In this document: positions 34,595 through 42,081 of the stretch, in pieces
How the letters are laid out: the number at the start of each line of letters is the position of its first letter
How positions within the stretch are numbered: the stretch's first letter is position 1
From: Halostella salina
GTDB taxonomy: Archaea > Halobacteriota > Halobacteria > Halobacteriales > Natronoarchaeaceae
Reading direction: 5' to 3'
Length of the DNA: 64,000 bases
NCBI RefSeq assembly: GCF_003675855.1
Contig: NZ_RCIH01000002.1
Location: 495,261-559,260, forward strand
The notes under the pieces: model-generated
Seen by the model: only the letters and a program-made list of their open reading frames with translations
The model's database searches: none
Told to the model about the DNA's origin: nothing
Made by a program: the position numbers and the translations under genes

Positions 34595-34620
34595 ATCTAA
34601 AACTATTTGTAACATTAGAT
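34595..34620 (+). promoter_or_regulatory. Promoter-region dyad upstream of the MATE gene
   Basis: ATCTAA (34595-34600) and its reverse complement TTAGAT (34615-34620) are separated by 14 AT-rich bases that include the TATA-like ACTATTTG, about 31 bases before the ATG. A dyad straddling the core promoter is what a repressor operator would look like. Confidence 0.4.
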
Positions 34621-34636
34621 AACGATAGCAAAAACG

Positions 34637-36031
34637 ATGTGGAACGCGGACGACGACCTCACCGAGGGGCCGATAGGCCGGACGCTGGTCGTGCTCGCCC
34701 TCCCGCTCGTCGCGCAGAACCTTGTGCAGGTCGTCCAGCAGGTCGTCGACACCTTCTGGGTCGGCCGCCTCGGCGAGGACGCCGTCGCCGCGGTGGGGCT
34801 GAACTACCCCGTGACGGCGATGCTGACCTCGGTGGCGGTCATGGCCCCGTTCGTCGGGACGCAGGTGATCGTCTCCCAGCGCGTCGGCGCGGAGGAGTAC
34901 ACCGGCGCACGACGGATCGCCGTTCACGGGCTCTCCTTCGGCGTCGCGCTCGCGGTCGTCGTCACGGGCGTCGCCGTGGTCGGAGCCGACCGGGTCGTCT
35001 CCTTGCTCGGTGCCGACCCGACGGTCGCGCCGCTCGCCGCGACGTATCTGGCGACGTGGGCGCTCGGCGTGCCCGCGATGGCGGCCAGCGACGTGCTGGA
35101 GGGCGGCTTCGTCGGGTGGGGTGACTCCCGGGCGGCGCTGTACGTCAACGCCACCGCCGTCCTCGTCAACGTCGCTCTGGACCCGATACTGATCTTCGGG
35201 TGGGGGCCGGTCGACGGGATGGGGATTCGCGGCGCGGCGCTGGCGACGGTGGCCGGCTACGGCGTCGGCTTCCTGCTCGCGCTGGCGATGGCGCTCGGCC
35301 TCCGGGACTCGTTTATACTCTCCCGCGACGCGGTGGCGTTCGACCTCGGGGAGTACCGCGAACTGGTCACCGTCGGCGCGCCCGCGGCGGGACGGCGGAT
35401 CGCACAGGACGGCGTCCGGATCGTCGTCGTCGGCATCGTCGCGACTGTCGGCGGCGCGGCCGGCCTCGCCGCCTACACCGTCGGCGCGCGGGTCGCGAGC
35501 GTCGCCTTCATCCCGGCGAGCGGGCTGAGTCAGGCTGCCCAGAGCGTGATCGGCCAGAACATCGGGGCCGAACTCCCCGAGCGCGCGCGCCGGACGACGT
35601 GGGTCGGCGTGGCCATCGCCGCCGGCGCGCTGTCGCTCGTCGGCGCGCTCCAGTGGCTCGTCCCCGCCGGCCTGACCCGGCTGTTCGTCCCCGACGTGTC
35701 GCCGGCGGCGCTCGACCTGACCGTCGACTACCTCCGGATCCTCGCGTACGGGTACTGGGCGATCGGCGCGACGTACGTCCTTCGGGCGGGGTTCAACGGC
35801 GCGCGGCGGACCCGGACCAGCATGGTCGCCTCGCTGTGCCAGTACTGGGGCGTGCGCCTGCCGCTGGCGGTGGGCGGCGTCGTCCTCCTCGACGCGGGCG
35901 TCCACGCCGTGTTCTGGGCGGTGACGCTGTCGAACGTCGCCGTCGCCGTCGGCCTCGGCGCGTACTACTACTACAGCACGTCCTCGGGGATGCTCGACCG
36001 CGCCGTCTCGCAGGCCGTCGCCGACGACTGA
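34637..36031 (+). CDS. MATE family efflux transporter
   Basis: A 464-residue integral membrane protein with about 12 helices in two similar halves. The N-terminal half has LPLVAQNLVQVVQQVVDTFWVGRLGEDAVAAVGL, and the second half repeats this fold around TVGAPAAGRRIAQDG. These match the multidrug and toxin extrusion (MATE) family, Na+- or H+-driven exporters of cationic compounds. It has an AT-rich promoter with an inverted repeat. Confidence 0.9.
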   Translation: MWNADDDLTEGPIGRTLVVLALPLVAQNLVQVVQQVVDTFWVGRLGEDAVAAVGLNYPVTAMLTSVAVMAPFVGTQVIVSQRVGAEEYTGARRIAVHGLSFGVALAVVVTGVAVVGADRVVSLLGADPTVAPLAATYLATWALGVPAMAASDVLEGGFVGWGDSRAALYVNATAVLVNVALDPILIFGWGPVDGMGIRGAALATVAGYGVGFLLALAMALGLRDSFILSRDAVAFDLGEYRELVTVGAPAAGRRIAQDGVRIVVVGIVATVGGAAGLAAYTVGARVASVAFIPASGLSQAAQSVIGQNIGAELPERARRTTWVGVAIAAGALSLVGALQWLVPAGLTRLFVPDVSPAALDLTVDYLRILAYGYWAIGATYVLRAGFNGARRTRTSMVASLCQYWGVRLPLAVGGVVLLDAGVHAVFWAVTLSNVAVAVGLGAYYYYSTSSGMLDRAVSQAVADD

Positions 36032-36109
36032 CGGCGGGGGACAGTCCGGTCCGCGCGACGTGCCGCGACGGAAACGCCTTTGCCCCCCGAACGCTCCCAC
36101 CCACACGAG

Positions 36110-38452
36110 ATGGAGGTCGCCGAGGTCGTCCCCGAGTTCGCCGACGCGTTCTCGTTCGACGAGTTCAACCGGATGCAGCGCGAGGCCCTGCCGGCGATCG
36201 TCGAGGGCGACGACAACGTCGTCGCCAGCGCGCCGACCGCCAGCGGCAAGACCGCGCTCGCCGAACTCGCGATCTGCAAGACGCTCGCCGAGGGTGGCAC
36301 CGCGCTGTTTATCGCCCCGATGCGCGCGCTCACCAACGAGAAGGAGAGCGAGTGGGAACGCTTCGAGGACCTGGGCTACTCCGTGTACGTCGTCACCGGC
36401 GAGCGCGACCTGAACCCGCGGCGCGCCCGCCACGCCGACATCCTCGTGATGACGCCGGAGAAGGCCGATTCGGCGACCCGGAAACACGACACGCGCCGGT
36501 ACGACTTCGTGACGGACGTGGACTGCTGTGTCATCGACGAGGTCCACCTGCTCGACTCGGACCGCCGCGGGAGCGTGCTGGAGGTGACGGTGTCGCGGCT
36601 CCGCCGGCTCTGTGACCCCCGGATCGTCGCGCTGTCGGCGACGATGCCGAACGCAGGGGACGTCGCCGCGTGGCTCGACGCCCCGCCCGAGTCGACGTTC
36701 GAGTTCGGCGAGGAGTACCGCCCGGTCGACCTCAACGCCGACGTGAAGACGTACACCCACGGCGAGAACTCCTTCGCCGACAAGTACCGGCGGCTCTACC
36801 GCACGCTGGACCTCGCCGAACCGCACGTCCGCGACGGCGGGCAGGCCCTGGTGTTCGTCTCCTCCCGGCAGGACACCGTGCAGGCGGCCAAGAAGACCCG
36901 GGACGAGATCGCCGAGCGCGACGTGCCCGTCGGCGCGCGCGGCGACTACGACTTCCACACCGAGACGAAGCGACTGGAGAACGAGACGCTCCGCAAGTCC
37001 GTGCTGGACGGCGTCGCCTTCCACCACGCCGGCCTCTCGAAGAACGACAAGGACCTCGTCGAGGAGTGGTTCAAGGAGGACAGGATCCAGTTCCTCTTCT
37101 CCACCTCGACGCTGGCGTGGGGCGTGAACCTCCCTGCCCGCTGCGTCGTCATCCGGGACACGAAGCTCCACGACCCGCTGGAGGGCGAGGTCGACATGAG
37201 TCCCCTGGACGTGCTCCAGATGCTCGGCCGCGCCGGGCGACCGGGGTACGACGACGTGGGCTACGGCTGGGTCGTCTGCGACCGCTCGGAGGCCGACAAG
37301 TACCGCCGCCTGCTACGGGAGGGCAAGGAGATCGAGTCCCGCCTCGCCGAGGACCTGGACGCCCACCTGAACGCCGAGATAGCGATGGGCACCATCGAGG
37401 ACCTGGACGACGTGATGTCGTGGCTCGAAACCACGTTCTACTACGTCCGCGCCCAGAGCCAGCCGGCCGAGTACGACTTCTCGAACCTCCGGGACCGCGT
37501 CCGCGGCGAACTTGAGCGGCTGGTCGACCGCGGCTTCGTCGAGACGGACGCCGACCTCGGCGTCGCCGCGACGGGGCTGGGCGTGCTCGCGTCGAAGTTC
37601 TACCTCCGGCTGGCGACCGCCGAGCGGTTCCACGACCTCGCCACCGGCGACGACGTGACGACCGAGGGGATCCTCCGGACCGTCGCCGGCGCGACGGAGT
37701 TCGACAGCGTCAGCGCGCGCCAGTCCGAGCGCGACGCGGTGTCCGCGGTGCTCACGGGACAGGACGCGGGCGACCTCGAACCCGGACCGCGGAAGGTGCT
37801 CGCCATCCTCCGCTCGTCGATGACCGGCTCGACGCCCTCCGAACTGCGCAGCGACGCGTGGGTGATCCGGCAGAACGCCGTGCGCCTGCTGTCGGCGCTC
37901 CGGTCGTTCCTCGAACGCTTCGCCGACCCCCACGCCGCCGCCCTCGCCCGCCGCGTCGAGGCCCGCGTCGAGCACGGCGTGAGCGAGCGGGCGGTCGGGC
38001 TGACGGCCATCGACGGCGTCGGCTCGGGGAGGGCGAGCAAGCTCGCGTCGGAGGGGATCGAGACGCCCGCCGACGCCGTGGACGCCGGGGCCGACGGGCT
38101 CGCGGCCGCCGGCCTCTCCGACGGCGTCGCCGAGCGCGTGCTGAAGGCCGCCCGTGGCCTGCCGAGGGTCGTCGTCGAGTGGGGCGATTTCCCCGAGACG
38201 GTCGCCCGCGGCGAGAACGACCTGTGCGAGGTGACCGTCCGCAACGTCGGCGGCGCGGCGCAGGCGGGCGTCCGCGTCACGGTCAACGGCGTCGAGATGA
38301 CCGCGACCGAGGGGTATCTGAACGACAGCATGACGGTCCCGGTCGGCGTGTTCGGCGGCGACGCCGACGAGATGTCGTTCACGGTCAGCGTGGCGTTTCC
38401 GGAGCTGCCGCTGCTGCCGGTCGAGGAGCGTCGGACGGTTCGCGTCGGGTAA
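36110..38452 (+). CDS. Ski2-like DEAD/DEAH-box helicase with HhH and C-terminal beta domain
   Basis: A 780-residue superfamily-2 helicase. Motif I is APTASGKT (41-48), motif II is DEVH (about 143), motif III is SATMP, and motif VI is QMLGRAGRPGYDDVG (about 370). This is the Ski2/Hel308/Brr2 class. A helical region, then a helix-hairpin-helix (about 632-680, AIDGVGSGRASKLASEGI) follow. The last 90 residues (about 688-780) form an Ig-like beta-sandwich (CEVTVRNVGGAAQAGVRVTVNG), recalling the Sec63/FN3 end of Brr2 rather than Hel308. It probably acts on branched DNA or structured RNA; which is unknown. Confidence 0.88.
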   Translation: MEVAEVVPEFADAFSFDEFNRMQREALPAIVEGDDNVVASAPTASGKTALAELAICKTLAEGGTALFIAPMRALTNEKESEWERFEDLGYSVYVVTGERDLNPRRARHADILVMTPEKADSATRKHDTRRYDFVTDVDCCVIDEVHLLDSDRRGSVLEVTVSRLRRLCDPRIVALSATMPNAGDVAAWLDAPPESTFEFGEEYRPVDLNADVKTYTHGENSFADKYRRLYRTLDLAEPHVRDGGQALVFVSSRQDTVQAAKKTRDEIAERDVPVGARGDYDFHTETKRLENETLRKSVLDGVAFHHAGLSKNDKDLVEEWFKEDRIQFLFSTSTLAWGVNLPARCVVIRDTKLHDPLEGEVDMSPLDVLQMLGRAGRPGYDDVGYGWVVCDRSEADKYRRLLREGKEIESRLAEDLDAHLNAEIAMGTIEDLDDVMSWLETTFYYVRAQSQPAEYDFSNLRDRVRGELERLVDRGFVETDADLGVAATGLGVLASKFYLRLATAERFHDLATGDDVTTEGILRTVAGATEFDSVSARQSERDAVSAVLTGQDAGDLEPGPRKVLAILRSSMTGSTPSELRSDAWVIRQNAVRLLSALRSFLERFADPHAAALARRVEARVEHGVSERAVGLTAIDGVGSGRASKLASEGIETPADAVDAGADGLAAAGLSDGVAERVLKAARGLPRVVVEWGDFPETVARGENDLCEVTVRNVGGAAQAGVRVTVNGVEMTATEGYLNDSMTVPVGVFGGDADEMSFTVSVAFPELPLLPVEERRTVRVG

Positions 38453-38520
38453 CCCCGTGTTGAAACCGCTCCGGTTCGGCACGGATTTTATTCCGCCACG
38501 GGATCAAGGGTAACCCAGTC

Positions 38521-38895
38521 ATGGCGATCGATCGCCGGTCCCTGTGGGCACTCCTCCTCACGACAACTATCGCCGGTGGCGTCGGCTTCTGGGCCCTTTC
38601 GTTTTACTCCGACCCGTACACGAAAACGGTGGTCGGGATCCTTCTCGCCGTGATTCTCGCCCGTCTCGTCTTTCCGACGTTTCGCGACTACCGGTTCGAC
38701 GACGCGGCCGTTGGCCGTGGTGTGCGAACGTTCCCGGTCGCGCTGCTGGTCGCCCTCATCGTGACCCAGTCGTTCGTGCCGGCGGACGCTATCGCCGCCG
38801 CGAAGGCGCTCCTCGCGGCGGTTGCGGTCGCCGCTGGTACGAGCTATCTGGTCGCAGCGTACGACGTTCGTGCGGCACTCGCCCGGCGGATCTAA
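38521..38895 (+). CDS. Small polytopic membrane protein
   Basis: A 124-residue protein with about four hydrophobic helices (around 9-29, 36-52, 70-87 and 92-112). No family recognised. A TTTTATT TATA box (38486-38492) lies about 32 bases upstream, so it has its own promoter. Confidence 0.6.
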   Translation: MAIDRRSLWALLLTTTIAGGVGFWALSFYSDPYTKTVVGILLAVILARLVFPTFRDYRFDDAAVGRGVRTFPVALLVALIVTQSFVPADAIAAAKALLAAVAVAAGTSYLVAAYDVRAALARRI

Positions 38896-38916
38896 CGACG
38901 CCGCCCGCCGCCGAGC

Positions 38917-39567
38917 TCAGGCCGTCCGCGTCAGCAGTTCCTCGCGCAGTTCCGCCGCCCCGTCCGCGACCGCGTCCGCCTCCGAGAGGTCCATCTCGGC
39001 GTTGGTTTCGGTGCGGTAGCCCACGGCGACCATCCCGGCGCGCTTCGCGGAGCGGACGCCGTTTTTCGAGTCCTCGACCGCGACGCAGTCCTCGGGGGCG
39101 ACGCCGACCCGCTCGGCGGCGTGTTCGAACACGTCCGGTTCGGGCTTGCTGTCGCCGTCGACGTGGTCCGCGCTCACGAGGTCGTCGAACAGGTCGTCCA
39201 GTTCGAAGCGGTCGACCACCAGGTCGATCCACTCGGGCGGCGACGAGGAGACGACGGCGACGCGCAGGCCGCGCTCGCGGAGCCGTTCGACGAGGTCGCG
39301 AAAGCCCGGCATGAGGCTGACCTGCTCGGTGTAGATCGCTTCGGCGGCGGACTCGTAGCGGTCGAGCCACGCCTCGCGGGCGATCGCCACGTCGTAGTTC
39401 GCGTCGAGGTAGTCGTAGATCTCGCGGTAGTTCATCCCGGTGATCTCCTGCTCCGTCACCCCGCCGTCGGGGACCGCGGCGGGGAGGATCTCCTCGGTCT
39501 CGAGTTCGACCCAGTAGTCCTCGGAGTCGACGATCACGCCGTCCATGTCGAAGCAGACGGCACGCAT
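38917..39567 (-). CDS. HAD-superfamily hydrolase (phosphatase-like)
   Basis: A 216-residue phosphotransferase of HAD subfamily IA. Motif I FDMDGVIVDSE gives nucleophile Asp8 and Asp10; motif II is VVSSSPPE (Ser at about 107); motif III Lys is in GDSKPEPDVF (about 142); motif IV is VEDSKNG (about 167). The helical cap lies between motifs I and II. Likely a sugar-phosphate or phosphoglycolate-type phosphatase; substrate unknown. Confidence 0.9.
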   Translation of the reverse strand: MRAVCFDMDGVIVDSEDYWVELETEEILPAAVPDGGVTEQEITGMNYREIYDYLDANYDVAIAREAWLDRYESAAEAIYTEQVSLMPGFRDLVERLRERGLRVAVVSSSPPEWIDLVVDRFELDDLFDDLVSADHVDGDSKPEPDVFEHAAERVGVAPEDCVAVEDSKNGVRSAKRAGMVAVGYRTETNAEMDLSEADAVADGAAELREELLTRTA

Positions 39568-39745
39568 CAGCGGCCACCTCGGGCGGTCCCGGTGTCGGTC
39601 ACGTCGTCACCGGTCCCGGTCGGTCCGTCGCGGCCGGCGTCGGTCGGTTCGTCGCCACGCAGCCAGCGTTCGGTCGATCCGTACACGCCCGGGACCACGA
39701 CGGGCAGCGACTAAAGCCGTCGGATCGGTGTGAACCAACGGGCGA

Positions 39746-39817
39746 TTTATGCCCTTTCAGTTTACAGATCCATGACAGATGGGTCGCGGGGGCGACCCCG
39801 TGGCTGCCATCCGGAGG
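39746..39817 (+). promoter_or_regulatory. Promoter, 5'-UTR hairpin and RBS of the RHH-kinase operon
   Basis: TTTAT at 39746-39750 is a probable TATA box. It would give a leader of about 49 nt containing a 7-bp hairpin (39781-39787 with 39792-39798, loop GGGG) and then GGAGG (39813-39817), 4 bases before the ATG. A structured leader with a Shine-Dalgarno is unusual here, where most genes look leaderless. Confidence 0.45.
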
Positions 39818-39821
39818 CCAC

Positions 39822-40253
39822 ATGACCGACGACAGCCAGGGAACGGCGTCGGACGGTGACGGGAGCGTCACCGACCGGTCCGGCCCCGACAGGGAGCAGG
39901 TGACGCTCACCGTCCGCTCGGGGCTGCTGGAGACCTGGGAGCGCCAGGCCGAGATGGCAAAGCTCGACCTCGACGAGTTCGTCGAACGGATGGTCGAGGC
40001 GGGCCGGATGAGCGTCAACGTCCAGCCCGACACCGACAGCTCCCCCGCGATGACCGAGGAACACGTCACCGACGAGATCCGCAGCCAGCTCCGGCGCGAG
40101 GAGTACCGGTCGTGGGACGACCTCGTCGAGGCGATCACCGGGGAGCTGGAGCGCCACGTCGAGGACGCGCTCGCGGAGATGCAGGCGGACGGCGAGGTCC
40201 GCTACAGCGGACTCCACGGCGGTTACCAGCTCGTCGAGGAGGACGAGCGATGA
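39822..40253 (+). CDS. Ribbon-helix-helix-like regulator (DUF5805-like)
   Basis: A 143-residue acidic protein. Residues about 25-62 (EQVTLTVRSGLLETWERQAEMAKLDLDEFVERMVEAGRM) form a strand plus two helices like an RHH DNA-binding unit, as in haloarchaeal DUF5805 proteins. The C-terminal half (about 78-143) is helical with a winged-type end (GEVRYSGLHGGYQLV). Its stop overlaps the ATG of the histidine kinase (ATGA), so the two are made together. It may be that kinase's DNA-binding partner, though it has no receiver domain. Confidence 0.65.
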   Translation: MTDDSQGTASDGDGSVTDRSGPDREQVTLTVRSGLLETWERQAEMAKLDLDEFVERMVEAGRMSVNVQPDTDSSPAMTEEHVTDEIRSQLRREEYRSWDDLVEAITGELERHVEDALAEMQADGEVRYSGLHGGYQLVEEDER

Positions 40254-41968
40254 AGCTACGCACCAAGTCGGCGCTGCTCTTGCTTGCGATCGTCGTCGTG
40301 CTCGGGGCGGTCAACGTCGGCGCACTGCTGTTCTACCAGAACCAGCTCGTCCAGCAGGAGCGGGCGAACGTCGAGGGGGCAGCCGGCGACGCCGCCGGCT
40401 CCATCGACGAGCAGATAGAGAGCCGCAAGGACGAGGTCCAGCTGTTCGCCGCGAAGCATCCGAATCCCGCCCGGCTCAACGAGTCCGACGCGTTCCTCGA
40501 ACGCACGTTCGACACCAGCCGGTTCTGGGCGGCCCACGTCGTTGACGCCGACGGTACCGTGGTGTCGGTGTTCGGGCCGTACACCGAGGAGAACCGGTCG
40601 GCGCTGCTCGGGTCGAACGTCTCGGACGAGCGGTACATCAGGATCGCCCAGCGGACGGGCGCGCCGGCGGCCTCACAGCCCGAATCGGTGCCGACGCGGA
40701 ACGCGCCGTCGATATCCTTCGCCGCCCCGGTCCGCAACGACGAGATGGAGATCGTCGGCGTCGTGGTCGCCCGGCTGGTCGTCAACGACCGGACGCTGTT
40801 CGGCATGTTGCCGGCGCTGCAGAACCAGGGCCAGCAGGCGGTCGAAGTCTCCGACGGCGAGGGGCACACTCTCGTGTCGCCGCTGTACGAGTTCGACCGG
40901 ACGGTCGGCGCGTCCGCGACCGTCGAGGACCTCGGATGGACGGTGACGGTGACGCGCAACCAGGGGCCGCTCAACCGCACGCTCCGGGAACTCGCGCTCA
41001 TCCAGGGACTCGGCCTGCTCGTCATCGTCGGCTCCGTCGTCGGCTTCGGTGCCTGGCAGTACCGCGCGAACCTCCGGCAGACGGAGCGGCTGCTGGACGG
41101 GTTCGACCGCATCCGCGACGGCGAGTACAGCTACCGGCTCGACATGGCGTCGGCCGAGGAGTGGGAACAGATAAGCGACGGGTTCAACCACCTCGCGCGG
41201 GGGCTGGCGGCCCGGGAGGCGGAACTCCGCGAGCGCGAGCAGCGCCTCGGCGTGCTCAACCGCGTGTTGCGTCACAACCTCCGCAACGAGATGACGGTCA
41301 TCCTCAACTACGCGGAGCTGCTCCGGGAGACCGCCGACGACGGGCGCACGGAGCAGGCCGCCGCCACGATCGTCGAGACGGGCCGGGACCTGACCGACCT
41401 GAGCGAGAAGGCCAGACAGATCGAGGAGGCGCTCGACGACGAGGCGCTCGGACTCGAGGACCAGGAGGTGGTCGGGATCGTCGAAGGGATCGTCGCGGAC
41501 CTCCGCGAGGAGTACCCCGACGCCGAAATCAATCTGTCGGCCCCCGAAACGCAGCAGGTCGCCGCCGTCGAGTCGCTGTGGATCGCGGTCCGGAACGTCT
41601 GTGAGAACGCGCTCGAACACACCGACGCCGACGAGCCACGCGTCGACGTGACGGTCGAGACCGAGGAGCGCGACGGCGAGACCCGCGTCCGCGTCACCGT
41701 CGCCGACAACGGCCCGGGGATCCCCGACCAGGAGAAGAACGTCCTCGTCGAGGGGGAGGAGACCTCGCTCCAGCACGGCAGCGGCCTCGGCCTGTGGCTG
41801 GTCTACTGGGTCGTCGACAAGTCCCGCGGCACCCTCGTCTTCGACGAGAACGACCCCCGCGGCTCGGTCGTCACGCTCGACCTCCCCGCGAGCAAACCCG
41901 ACGACTACTCCCCGTCGGCTCCGACAGTCACGGCCGACGACGGCGCGACGGTCGTCGGCGACGACTGA
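40250..41968 (+). CDS. Membrane sensor histidine kinase
   Basis: A 572-residue kinase. TM1 is at about 7-29, an extracellular sensor (about 30-240, dCache/PDC-like, with FWAAHVVDADGTVVSVFGPYTEENR), TM2 at about 245-268, a HAMP domain (about 270-325), a HisKA domain with the H-box LRHNLRNEM (His near 341), and an ATPase domain with the N-box VRNVCENALEHT, DNGPGIP and GSGLGLWLV. It would phosphorylate a response regulator in response to an outside signal. It overlaps the RHH gene and is convergent with the giant adhesin gene; no cognate receiver is adjacent. Confidence 0.9.
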   Translation: MKLRTKSALLLLAIVVVLGAVNVGALLFYQNQLVQQERANVEGAAGDAAGSIDEQIESRKDEVQLFAAKHPNPARLNESDAFLERTFDTSRFWAAHVVDADGTVVSVFGPYTEENRSALLGSNVSDERYIRIAQRTGAPAASQPESVPTRNAPSISFAAPVRNDEMEIVGVVVARLVVNDRTLFGMLPALQNQGQQAVEVSDGEGHTLVSPLYEFDRTVGASATVEDLGWTVTVTRNQGPLNRTLRELALIQGLGLLVIVGSVVGFGAWQYRANLRQTERLLDGFDRIRDGEYSYRLDMASAEEWEQISDGFNHLARGLAAREAELREREQRLGVLNRVLRHNLRNEMTVILNYAELLRETADDGRTEQAAATIVETGRDLTDLSEKARQIEEALDDEALGLEDQEVVGIVEGIVADLREEYPDAEINLSAPETQQVAAVESLWIAVRNVCENALEHTDADEPRVDVTVETEERDGETRVRVTVADNGPGIPDQEKNVLVEGEETSLQHGSGLGLWLVYWVVDKSRGTLVFDENDPRGSVVTLDLPASKPDDYSPSAPTVTADDGATVVGDD

Positions 41969-42046
41969 CCGGCGGTTCACGCCGGCCCTGTCCCCTGACC
42001 GACGCGATACTGACTCCCGGCGAGCGAACAGTGGCGGCGTTCGGTC

Positions 42047-42080
42047 GACGGATCAAAAATGTGCGCCGCCTTGATCCGTC
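42047..42080. terminator. Bidirectional hairpin between kinase and adhesin genes
   Basis: Ten bases at 42047-42056 pair exactly with 42071-42080 (loop of 14). It lies between two convergent genes and abuts the adhesin stop codon; on the adhesin strand a T5 run is in the hairpin. A shared terminator is the simplest reading. Confidence 0.6.
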
Positions 42081-42081
42081 G

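Noticed and set aside
34577..37171. 864-codon open frame antisense to the MATE and helicase genes
   Set aside because: Its translation is His/Arg/Gly-rich without domains, while the plus strand encodes two clear families.
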